Under the pieces are notes generated by a model. The model was not told the origin of the DNA. It did not search any database and saw nothing but the letters and a program-made list of their open reading frames with translations. A stretch of 7,018 bases of DNA from Planctomycetota bacterium (GTDB taxonomy: Bacteria > Planctomycetota > Brocadiia > Brocadiales > Bathyanammoxibiaceae). The translations under genes were made by a program, and so were the position numbers. The stretch's first letter is position 1. Each line of letters begins with the position of its first letter. The DNA lies in the NCBI GenBank assembly GCA_030598065.1, contig JAUVQR010000072.1, positions 1 to 7,018 of the forward strand, in the 5' to 3' direction. This document shows positions 1-5,319 of this stretch, one piece after another.

Positions 1-33
1 AGGTCGGCAGTTCAAATCTGCCCGCCCCGACCA
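1..33 (+). tRNA. tRNA 3' end (partial), probably tRNA-Pro
   Basis: This is the 3' part of a tRNA whose 5' half lies outside the window. Visible are the variable loop (AGGTC), a T arm with 5-bp stem GGCAG/CTGCC around loop TTCAAAT, the 3' acceptor strand CGCCCCG, discriminator A and an encoded CCA ending at 33. The acceptor strand implies a 5' strand of CGGGGCG. That, together with the discriminator A, is typical of bacterial tRNA-Pro. The anticodon is not visible, so the amino acid is inferred. Confidence 0.85.
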
Positions 34-74
34 GTACGGGTAACAGGGTATCGGGGAAATGGCGAGGTGTTGGG

Positions 75-124
75 CGTATGTCCTGCGGAGCAAGAAAGAC
101 AGATGGCTTTGCGCGGGACATACG
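75..124. repeat. Long hairpin (13-bp inverted repeat) between tRNA and rhodanese gene
   Basis: The arms CGTATGTCCTGCG (75-87) and CGCGGGACATACG (112-124) pair over 13 bp, with one G-U pair and no gaps. The loop is 24 nt. A further short helix (91-94 with 108-111) may extend it after a 3-nt bulge. No U-run follows, so it is not a classical intrinsic terminator. It could be a processing or termination structure for the tRNA transcript, a small structured RNA, or a REP-like element. No function can be assigned from sequence alone. Confidence 0.6.
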
Positions 125-209
125 GACGGCCCTTTTGAACCGGCACATCCCGGGGGATTGTGGTAAGAGGCGGCAAGGTATATCTGTGTATTGAAGAGAG
201 AGGGATAAG

Positions 210-662
210 ATGATGTTCAAGAGTCCGGTTGCGTATTGTTTGGTAGCTCTAATGTTCAACTTGCTTGTTTCTGGCGTATTGCCCGTCCTCGCAGACGAGG
301 CGGACTCACCCGGCGCGCAGCCGCCTGCAAGTAACATGGAGAAGGTGCAGGAAGTCACAGCCGACGGGGCCGCGGAGGGGATAGTAAAAGGTCATTTTGA
401 CGTCGTTCTTGACGTGAGGCGGCCGGAAGAGTATGAACAGACGCACATACCCGGCGCCGTGCTTGTACCGCTTGATAAACTCAGGGAAGATGCGCGTGAA
501 GAGCTGGGAAATCTGGCCACGCCTATCCTTGTCTACTGCGCTGTGGGCGGCCGGAGCCTGGAGGCAGTCAAGATTCTAAGTAAAATGGGTTTTAAGAACG
601 TGGTTAATCTAAGGGGCGGGATAATGGCGTGGAAGAAAGAGGGTTACCCCGTCGCCAAATGA
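210..662 (+). CDS. Exported single-domain rhodanese (PspE-like sulfurtransferase)
   Basis: A 150-residue protein with an N-terminal signal peptide: Lys4, then a hydrophobic stretch to about residue 27, with likely cleavage after VLA at 28. A short linker leads to one rhodanese domain at about 45-148. Family landmarks are DVVLDVRRPEEY (64-75), HIPGA (79-83), the active-site loop CAVGGRS (110-116) with nucleophile Cys110, and the C-terminal LRGGIMAWKKEGYPV. Rhodaneses carry sulfane sulfur as a cysteine persulfide; the physiological donor and acceptor cannot be read here. The expected location is the periplasm. A purine-rich ribosome binding site (GAGAGAGGG) ends 5 nt before the ATG; the adjacent Met2 codon is an alternative start. 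It stands alone, downstream of a tRNA and convergent with the Cache genes. No convincing promoter was found; TTGTGG (158-163) with TATATC (179-184) is only a weak candidate. Confidence 0.93.
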   Translation: MMFKSPVAYCLVALMFNLLVSGVLPVLADEADSPGAQPPASNMEKVQEVTADGAAEGIVKGHFDVVLDVRRPEEYEQTHIPGAVLVPLDKLREDAREELGNLATPILVYCAVGGRSLEAVKILSKMGFKNVVNLRGGIMAWKKEGYPVAK

Positions 663-756
663 CGTGATTCGTGCAGCGCGCCGATTACCACCGGCTTGAG
701 CGGGCCTAAGCGCGTGTCATGGGCCGCAGAGGAGGCCCTGCAACGGTTACGGATTA
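663..756. other. Convergent intergenic region with a small GC hairpin
   Basis: Two genes end toward each other across these 94 bases, so a bidirectional terminator would be expected. The only clear structure is GGGCC (721-725) paired with GGCCC (734-738) over an 8-nt loop. No T-run follows on either strand. Intrinsic termination is therefore not well supported, and Rho-dependent termination is possible. Confidence 0.3.
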
Positions 757-1872
757 TCAATCATGCCTTTCCTGTTTGAGGAGCTTCCCCGCCATCAGTT
801 GATGGAAAACCAGTATTACTATAAGCCATGCCAGCACCAGACTGGCGTATATGTACAGGAACTGCTCTTTCGTAGAACTCTCCATCGTCAACGCCTCACG
901 CTTGTCCATCTCAACCACCAGGGCCCATCTTACACTATACGAGACGTTAAGTGGCGCGAAGGCGCTAAGGACCTTTATATCACGGTAGTCTCTGATTATC
1001 CCGGTGCTGATGTTTCCGGCCAGCGCCTCTCTAACGGCCGAGGTGTCGGCCTCTGTCTTCAGCACGCTTGGCCCCTTAATGAAGCGGGAGTCGGACCTCA
1101 GTAGAAAATCCTGCCCTACAAGATACGATTCACCGGTCTTTGCAAGCCCGGAACGCTGGGTCATGATGTCGTTTATCTTCCTGTTATCCATATGGAACAC
1201 GATTACCGCCACGGTCGTATCGGCAATGTTCTTTGTTATCGGGGCCGACATAAACATTGCGGGGTGACCGCCGAGCGCATACCACCTCATGTCTAGAATG
1301 TCTATACCCGTTTTCCCACTTACGAACGCCTTCTCGAGCGGCGTCCCGGCGAAGGGCTTCTCTAGCACGTTCTTGCCCAACTCCGGCCGGCCCCTCGCGC
1401 TGGCGATGATGTCTCCGTTCATGTCCATTATCATTACGTCGTAATACTTGTATGCCTCCGCAAAACTTACAAGGATGCCCCCGTATTTACGGTCCACGTC
1501 TTCATACGCAGCGCCGTTCAAGCCGCCTTTGTTAAAGGCCTCGGAGTATGCGCGGGCCACCGATTTAAAGACGCTGTTATTGGTGAGCTGAAAGGCGTCG
1601 GCCCTCCTCTCAAAGAAATAATCCTCCACCTCCGTTTTCTTGATATCCCTGATGGACACCAGCTGGTTGAAGGACTTTTCCTTTATAACTCCGCGGGTTA
1701 TGACGTAAGTTATCGTATTTATTACGATAAAGGGTAAAACGCTTGAGAAGAGGCAGAACAGGAGGAGGTAGCGATACAGGGGATACTTGCTTCCGGCCCT
1801 CGTTGCCCCGCCGTGACTGAGCGGGTGCGAGTGCTCATCTGGGTGGCCTTTAGCTGCGTGTCCCTGTACCAT
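757..1872 (-). CDS. Membrane protein with double-Cache ectodomain, no output domain (paralog B)
   Basis: A 371-residue protein with a cytoplasmic N-terminal tail holding five His in its first 20 residues, transmembrane helix 1 at about 33-56, an extracytoplasmic region of about 280 residues, transmembrane helix 2 at about 338-360, and a tail of about ten residues. The ectodomain looks like the dCache_1 type found in chemoreceptors and histidine kinases: IRDIKKTEVEDYFFERRAD (74-92), a YYDVMIMDMNGDIIASARG segment, MRWY, GESYLVG, LLRSDSRF and WALVVEMDKREAL. In full-length relatives a HAMP domain and an output module follow helix 2; here the frame stops at TGA. It is homologous end to end with the gene upstream at 1932-3092 and lies 59 bp downstream of it. 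GAGG sits 10 nt before the ATG. It may be a ligand-sensing partner working in trans, but ligand and partner are unknown. Confidence 0.88.
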   Translation of the reverse strand: MVQGHAAKGHPDEHSHPLSHGGATRAGSKYPLYRYLLLFCLFSSVLPFIVINTITYVITRGVIKEKSFNQLVSIRDIKKTEVEDYFFERRADAFQLTNNSVFKSVARAYSEAFNKGGLNGAAYEDVDRKYGGILVSFAEAYKYYDVMIMDMNGDIIASARGRPELGKNVLEKPFAGTPLEKAFVSGKTGIDILDMRWYALGGHPAMFMSAPITKNIADTTVAVIVFHMDNRKINDIMTQRSGLAKTGESYLVGQDFLLRSDSRFIKGPSVLKTEADTSAVREALAGNISTGIIRDYRDIKVLSAFAPLNVSYSVRWALVVEMDKREALTMESSTKEQFLYIYASLVLAWLIVILVFHQLMAGKLLKQERHD

Positions 1873-1916
1873 GATATTATTGCCTCACGGTTATACGTGT
1901 CATTCTTCCTTACTGA

Positions 1917-1925
1917 ATTATACCA
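1917..1925 (-). promoter_or_regulatory. Extended -10 promoter candidate for the downstream Cache gene
   Basis: Read on the minus strand, this is TGG-TATAAT, a perfect extended -10 element (TGnTATAAT). It lies about 45 bp before the start at 1872. No good -35 box is visible upstream, but extended -10 promoters can work without one. It would let the second Cache gene be transcribed independently of the first. The match is seen in the sequence; activity is inferred. Confidence 0.5.
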
Positions 1926-1931
1926 TACGGC

Positions 1932-3092
1932 TCACCGCTCTTCATCTTCGTACAGGAACTCCTGACGCATTATCCTGAAGAACACAAAGATGATAATAGC
2001 CCATATCGGGATCATGGCGAACGTCATCCAGACCACTCTGGTAATCATGGAGTTCTCAATGGACAATGCTTCGGCCTTGTCTATCTCAGCCAATAATGCC
2101 CACCGGACATCCGGCGCTATTTGCACGTATGTGTAGGCACTCAATACCTTCACGCCACGGTAGTCCTCTGCTATCCTGACGCCTGTGTTTCCATCCAGCG
2201 CCAATGCCACCGGCTTCGTGTCCACCCTCAGTTTAAGCACCTCCGAGGCGGCCATCGTGAAGCGGGAGTCGGAAAGCATGAGATAGTTCTCACCTACAAG
2301 ATACGTCTCGCCCGATTCCTTGAGTCCCGGCCTCTGCTCCATCATTTCATTTATCTGCTGGCCGTCCATAAACAGTATCAGCACCCCCAACAGCGAGGAC
2401 TCACCGCTCTCCCTCAGGATGGGCGCCGAAACGAACTGGGCCGGACCGTTGTAAGCTTCATACCACGCCATGTCGGTTACGCTAAGCCCCACCTTACCTT
2501 CTTCAAACGCCCTGTACAGCGTGGTATCCTTGTATTTATCAGTTGCCAGGTTCTGGCCCAGCTCTGGATTTTTTCTGGCGCTGGCCACGACGTTGCCTTC
2601 AGGGTCCACTATCAGGACGTCATAGTATCCGTACGCATCGGCGAAGCCGCTCAATATCTTGTGGTACCTCTCGTCCACCTCTTTGTACCTGACGCCGTCA
2701 ATGCCCGCGTATTTCTTCCCCTCGGAGCCCCCTCTCTTGTAGGCGTCTATGTATGAGGTTATCGCCCACTTGAACAGGATGTTTGTACAGAGCTGGTAGG
2801 CATCTCCCCTTCTCTCAAAAAAGTAATTCTCCAGCTCGCGCTTCTTTATGTCCCTGACGGACACCAGGTGGTCAAACGCCTCTTGACGAATAAAACCCCT
2901 TGCCAGCCCGCAGTTTACGGAAGTGGTTATTATGTACGGCAGGAGGTTTCCGAAACAGCAGATTACTATCAAATAGATGAGCAGAGAGGCCGATTTCGAC
3001 CTCTTCGAACCCTCGGGCCCTTTCGCGGGCGCAGGTTTTGCCGGGCCCTTAGGTATCTTGCGCGGTCTGGGCGGTAAAGGTCTTTTTGCCAT
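1932..3092 (-). CDS. Membrane protein with double-Cache ectodomain, no output domain (paralog A)
   Basis: A 386-residue protein, first gene of the minus-strand pair. The N-terminus (residues 2-33) is rich in Lys, Arg and Pro and should be cytoplasmic. Transmembrane helix 1 lies at about 36-57, a double-Cache sensor region at about 60-345 and helix 2 at about 354-373, followed by a short acidic tail ending EDEER. It shares its motifs in order with the downstream paralog: VRDIKKRELENYFFERRGD, YYDVLIVDPEGNVVASAR, MAWY, GETYLVG, LMLSDSRF and WALLAEIDKAEAL. These are hallmarks of sensor ectodomains that normally precede a HAMP plus methyl-accepting, kinase or cyclase domain. None follows. The ribosome binding site is weak (AGAG close to the ATG). 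The gene is driven from a strong promoter at 3126-3154 that is overlaid by palindromes. Ligand and signalling partner are unknown. Confidence 0.9.
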   Translation of the reverse strand: MAKRPLPPRPRKIPKGPAKPAPAKGPEGSKRSKSASLLIYLIVICCFGNLLPYIITTSVNCGLARGFIRQEAFDHLVSVRDIKKRELENYFFERRGDAYQLCTNILFKWAITSYIDAYKRGGSEGKKYAGIDGVRYKEVDERYHKILSGFADAYGYYDVLIVDPEGNVVASARKNPELGQNLATDKYKDTTLYRAFEEGKVGLSVTDMAWYEAYNGPAQFVSAPILRESGESSLLGVLILFMDGQQINEMMEQRPGLKESGETYLVGENYLMLSDSRFTMAASEVLKLRVDTKPVALALDGNTGVRIAEDYRGVKVLSAYTYVQIAPDVRWALLAEIDKAEALSIENSMITRVVWMTFAMIPIWAIIIFVFFRIMRQEFLYEDEER

Positions 3093-3121
3093 TTCGTCTC
3101 TGTTCTTACCCCAGTTAAAAT

Positions 3122-3133
3122 GTTAATATTAAC
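3122..3133. promoter_or_regulatory. Perfect 12-bp palindrome GTTAATATTAAC (candidate operator)
   Basis: This dyad is its own reverse complement and contains the -10 box of the Cache-pair promoter. A bound dimeric regulator here would block RNA polymerase. The half site GTTAA resembles the half site GTCAA of the second palindrome at 3150-3159. The regulator is unknown, and AT-rich palindromes can arise by chance. Confidence 0.45.
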
Positions 3134-3154
3134 GTGGCTACAAATATAAGTCAA
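3126..3154 (-). promoter_or_regulatory. Sigma70-type promoter of the Cache gene pair
   Basis: On the minus strand a -35 box TTGACT (3154-3149) is separated by exactly 17 bp from a -10 box TAATAT (3131-3126). Transcription should begin near 3119, giving a leader of about 27 nt before the ATG at 3092. The -10 box sits inside one palindrome and the -35 box overlaps another, so the promoter is probably regulated by a DNA-binding dimer. Confidence 0.72.
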
Positions 3155-3159
3155 TTGAC
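3150..3159. promoter_or_regulatory. Perfect 10-bp palindrome GTCAATTGAC over the -35 box
   Basis: This dyad overlaps the minus-strand -35 box TTGACT and also creates a plus-strand TTGACC (3155-3160) back to back with it. Its centre is 27 bp from that of the palindrome at 3122-3133, and both fit GTYAA-TTRAC with a spacer of 0 or 2. No good -10 box follows the plus-strand TTGACC. Confidence 0.4.
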
Positions 3160-3330
3160 CTTTTGCCACATGTCCGTTTGCTGACGCTCTTTGTGATGAA
3201 ACTAGCGATGCCCTTGCCCGCCGTTTTTCGCTAAAAAAGGGCAGACAATTTCACAGGGGCCCACTGTTGAGGGAGAAACCTGTGATACGGCGTGTGGCGC
3301 GACGCGTCTTTAGTGGGGAACCGCAGCGGT
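3160..3330. other. Divergent intergenic/leader region ahead of the modE-like gene, with two inverted repeats
   Basis: Two inverted repeats lie in tandem: TGCCCTT (3209-3215) with AAGGGCA (3237-3243), and TCACAGG (3251-3257) with CCTGTGA (3279-3285), each with a 21-nt loop. Inside the first, TTTTT (3223-3227) can also pair with the A-run at 3233-3238. They could be leader RNA structures or protein sites for the regulator gene. I recognise no known riboswitch, and no convincing plus-strand promoter was found. Confidence 0.35.
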
Positions 3331-3675
3331 ATGAACGGTAAGATGGAACCCAGATTCAAGGTCTGGATAGAAAAAGAAGATGAGGTCGTCTTCGCAGAGG
3401 GCCGAAAGATGCTGTTGGAGGCGGTTGATGAGCTGGGCTCGTTAAACGCAGCCGCCAAGAAGTTGGGTATGTCATACCGCGCGGCGTGGGGAAAGATAAA
3501 GGCCACAGAGGCGCGGCTAGGTAAAAAACTGCTCGAGAGCAGCGCGGGCGGTAGGGGCGGAGGCGGGGCGAGACTCACAAGAGACGCCAGAGAAATACTG
3601 AAACGCTACAACAGGTACAAGACACGGGTCAAAAGCTGCGTTGAAAGGGAGTACAGGGCCATATTCGAGGAATAA
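3331..3675 (+). CDS. modE: ModE-type transcriptional regulator, DNA-binding domain only
   Basis: A 114-residue protein matching the N-terminal winged helix-turn-helix domain of the molybdate regulator ModE (LysR-like fold). The family signature is clear: FKVWIE near the start, the helix-turn-helix GSLNAAAKKLGMSYRAAWGKI (36-56), and a glycine-rich wing GGRGGGGARLT (73-83). Full-length ModE, as in E. coli, adds a C-terminal pair of Mop/TOBE domains that bind molybdate; these are absent, and the frame ends at a normal TAA. Short ModE homologs exist in many bacteria, so this need not be a truncation. The start is uncertain: ATG 3331 is preferred (GGGG 12 nt upstream), but ATG 3343 matches where family members begin, and GTG 3292 would add 13 unrelated residues. 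Its place just upstream of modABC and of a ModE-like operator supports a role in controlling molybdate uptake. Confidence 0.87.
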   Translation: MNGKMEPRFKVWIEKEDEVVFAEGRKMLLEAVDELGSLNAAAKKLGMSYRAAWGKIKATEARLGKKLLESSAGGRGGGGARLTRDAREILKRYNRYKTRVKSCVEREYRAIFEE

Positions 3676-3681
3676 AACGCC

Positions 3682-3709
3682 TTGACAGAAGGAACTATAA
3701 GCGTATTAT
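3682..3709 (+). promoter_or_regulatory. Sigma70-type promoter of modABC
   Basis: The -35 box TTGACA (3682-3687) is a perfect consensus. A 16-bp spacer leads to the -10 box TATTAT (3704-3709), which matches TATAAT at five of six positions. Transcription should start near 3716, leaving a leader of about 60 nt before modA. It begins only 7 bp after the modE stop codon, so modABC can be transcribed separately from modE. The -10 box lies inside the predicted operator. Confidence 0.8.
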
Positions 3710-3730
3710 GTCTTTATTGACATAACGCTT
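3699..3730. promoter_or_regulatory. Predicted ModE operator over the modA promoter
   Basis: The left arm AAGCGTATTATGTC (3699-3712) and right arm GACATAACGCTT (3719-3730) are reverse complements except for a 2-nt insertion in the left arm, and are separated by TTTATT. The right half ACATAACG has the form of the E. coli modA operator, as I recall it, whose half sites resemble CGTTATAT and ACATAACG. The site covers the -10 box and probable start of transcription, the classical place for repression. The repeat and promoter overlap are seen directly; identity as a ModE site rests on similarity to known operators and on the neighbouring regulator gene. Confidence 0.75.
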
Positions 3731-3774
3731 CCGTATTGCCTGAATCCTGAACCCTGAGTAAAGAACCAAACGAC

Positions 3775-4572
3775 TTGAAAACGCGGGAAAAGTTGCTGAT
3801 AGCTTCTGTCTTGCTCCTTATAACCTCCCTTCCTGTCATGGCGCATGGCGAAACCGTGACAAACGGTGGGGACGAGATACTTGTCTTTGTCGCGGCCAGC
3901 CTCACCGACGCCATGAAGGACATCAAGGACCGGTTCGAGGAGAGGACGGGAGCCACGGGCGTCAGGGTCTTCATGAGTTTCGGCAGCTCCGGCACACTCT
4001 ACCGCCAGATAGTCAACGGCGCCCCGGCGGACGTCTTCATCTCTGCGAGCGACACCCAGGTGGACGCCCTTGAGCTTGAAGGCCTCGCACTGCCGGATAC
4101 AAGAAAAGAGATACTGACCAACGGCCTGGTGATCATTACGCACAAGGACAGCGGTCTGGAAATAAAGCGACTCGAAGACCTGACACGGCAGGGTGTAGGC
4201 AGGATAGCCATTGGAGAGCCCGGCTCCGTGCCGGCGGGTTTCTACGCCAAGGAGGCCCTGGTGAATCTGGGCCTGTGGGACGCGCTTCACGCAAGAATTG
4301 TGCCCGCCCTGGACGTGCGGGTCGTGCTCGCATACGTCGAGCGCAAGGCAGCCGGGGCGGGTATCGTTTACAGCACCGACGCCACCATAAGCGAAAGGGT
4401 CAGGGTCGTATATGAGTTTCCGAAAGACAGCCACACAAAGATAATCTATCCCGCTGTCATCATGAAAGAAACCAGGTCCGAGGGCCTGGCAAGGGAATTT
4501 GTGGACTTTGTCTCCTCTGCGGAGGCAAGAGAAATCTTTGAATCATATGGTTTTGAACCGTACGGTTCTTAG
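3775..4572 (+). CDS. modA: Molybdate ABC transporter, periplasmic substrate-binding protein
   Basis: ModA captures molybdate, and usually tungstate too, in the periplasm and delivers it to ModBC. This 265-residue copy has a signal peptide with probable cleavage after VMA at residue 23 and no lipobox. Motifs include FVAASLTDAM (38-47), SFGSSGTLYRQIVNGAPADVF (68-88), IGEPGSVPAGFYAKEAL (146-162) and DVRVVLAYVERKAAGAGIVYSTDA (180-203). By comparison with E. coli ModA, ligand contacts should be Ser42, Ser71 or Ser72, Ala154, Val181 and Tyr199; the spacings 154-181-199 match the E. coli spacings exactly. The start is TTG: no ATG or GTG in this frame lies before the signal peptide, and a stop at 3748 bounds the upstream side. 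The ribosome binding site is weak (GAGTAAAG). modB follows after 46 nt. Molybdate specificity is a family inference. Confidence 0.95.
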   Translation: MKTREKLLIASVLLLITSLPVMAHGETVTNGGDEILVFVAASLTDAMKDIKDRFEERTGATGVRVFMSFGSSGTLYRQIVNGAPADVFISASDTQVDALELEGLALPDTRKEILTNGLVIITHKDSGLEIKRLEDLTRQGVGRIAIGEPGSVPAGFYAKEALVNLGLWDALHARIVPALDVRVVLAYVERKAAGAGIVYSTDATISERVRVVYEFPKDSHTKIIYPAVIMKETRSEGLAREFVDFVSSAEAREIFESYGFEPYGS

Positions 4573-4582
4573 GCATCACATG

Positions 4583-4606
4583 CAACGGGGCAACGGGCCA
4601 ACGGGA
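4583..4606 (+). repeat. Triple 8-nt tandem repeat CAACGGGN before modB
   Basis: Three consecutive units, CAACGGGG, CAACGGGC and CAACGGGA, fill the modA-modB gap. The last unit runs directly into the modB ribosome binding site GGGAGGG. Gain or loss of units by slippage would change the modA-modB spacing without touching either protein. The repeat is short, so it could be incidental. Confidence 0.6.
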
Positions 4607-4618
4607 GGGTATTGAACC

Positions 4619-5290
4619 ATGCTGTCACAAGAAGAGATATCGGCAATATGTATTTCAATGAAGGTCGCTGTATGCAGTACACTGCTCATCCTTCCCCCTG
4701 CTATATTCGTAAGCTGGGTGCTGGCCAAGACGGTCGTCCGGGGAAAATCCCTTATCGAGACCCTTGTTAACATGCCGCTGGCACTCGCGCCGGTGGTAAG
4801 CGGATTCTTTTTGCTTTTTCTGATGAGCAGGACCGGGCCGGTCGGCGGTTTTCTTTACGAGTACTTCGGTATTGAGCTGACATTTACATGGTACGCGGCG
4901 GTGCTGGCCAGCGCCGTCATAGCCTTTCCGCTCCTTGTCAGGGTGGCGCGGGTGGCCATGGAAGAGGTGGACCCCAAGCTGGAGAACGCGGCCAGGACAC
5001 TGGGCGCGAGTCCATGGAGGGTATTCTGCACGGTGACCCTGCCGCTCTCAATAAGGGGCATAATAGCGGGTTCAATCCTTGCCTTCACGCGAAGCCTGGG
5101 CGAGTTCGGCGCCACTATAGTCCTGGCCGGGAACATACCGGGGAAGACACAGACAATACCGCTGGCCGTGTTCAACTGTGTCCAGACGGGGCATGATGAC
5201 AGGGGCCTGCGTCTGGTCTTCATAGCCACCATACTGGCCTTTTCGGCGCTGTTCCTTGCCCAGAACGTCTCCAGCCGCACCACTCACTGA
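4619..5290 (+). CDS. modB: Molybdate ABC transporter permease
   Basis: ModB forms the membrane channel of the ModB2C2 importer. This 223-residue protein is of normal family length and contains about five to six hydrophobic segments, the clearest at about 15-37, 52-70, 90-108, 146-158 and 198-216. The cytoplasmic EAA loop, which contacts the ATPase, is ENAARTLGASPWRVFCTVTLP (122-142), with the expected alanine, glycine and proline. FTRSLGEFGATIVLAGNIPGKTQTIP (156 onward) is also characteristic of ModB. The ATG is preceded by GGGAGGG with about 9 nt spacing, the best ribosome binding site of the operon. It lies 46 nt after modA and 29 nt before modC, all on one strand, consistent with a single transcript from the promoter at 3682. 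Confidence 0.95.
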   Translation: MLSQEEISAICISMKVAVCSTLLILPPAIFVSWVLAKTVVRGKSLIETLVNMPLALAPVVSGFFLLFLMSRTGPVGGFLYEYFGIELTFTWYAAVLASAVIAFPLLVRVARVAMEEVDPKLENAARTLGASPWRVFCTVTLPLSIRGIIAGSILAFTRSLGEFGATIVLAGNIPGKTQTIPLAVFNCVQTGHDDRGLRLVFIATILAFSALFLAQNVSSRTTH

Positions 5291-5319
5291 ACCACCCACG
5301 GCAGACGACGACAACTATA

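Noticed and set aside
1..33. tRNA 3' end as an integration attachment site
   Set aside because: No direct repeat of the tRNA end was found in the window and no integrase or phage gene is present. GCCCGCC at 3216 is too short to count.
237..239. Cys10 of the rhodanese as a lipoprotein cysteine
   Set aside because: The preceding residues VAY do not form a lipobox, and the cysteine lies early in the hydrophobic core of the signal peptide.
2121..2756. Plus-strand open frame of 211 codons within the Cache gene
   Set aside because: It is antisense to a clearly homologous paralog pair and its translation shows no domain. It is a shadow of the coding strand.
3155..3177. Plus-strand promoter for modE starting with TTGACC
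   Set aside because: No acceptable -10 box lies 15-19 bp downstream, so the box is better explained as half of the palindrome at 3150-3159.
3292..3330. GTG start adding 13 residues to the ModE-like protein
   Set aside because: The extra residues do not resemble the family N-terminus and no suitable ribosome binding site precedes the GTG. ATG 3331 or 3343 fits better.
3231..3578. Minus-strand open frame of 115 codons opposite the modE-like gene
   Set aside because: Its proline- and serine-rich low-complexity translation is what the reverse complement of the modE winged helix yields.
3706..4434. Long minus-strand open frame of 242 codons opposite modA
   Set aside because: It lies antisense to a gene with full ModA motifs, resembles no protein family I recognise, and overlaps the modA promoter. 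High GC content commonly leaves such frames open.
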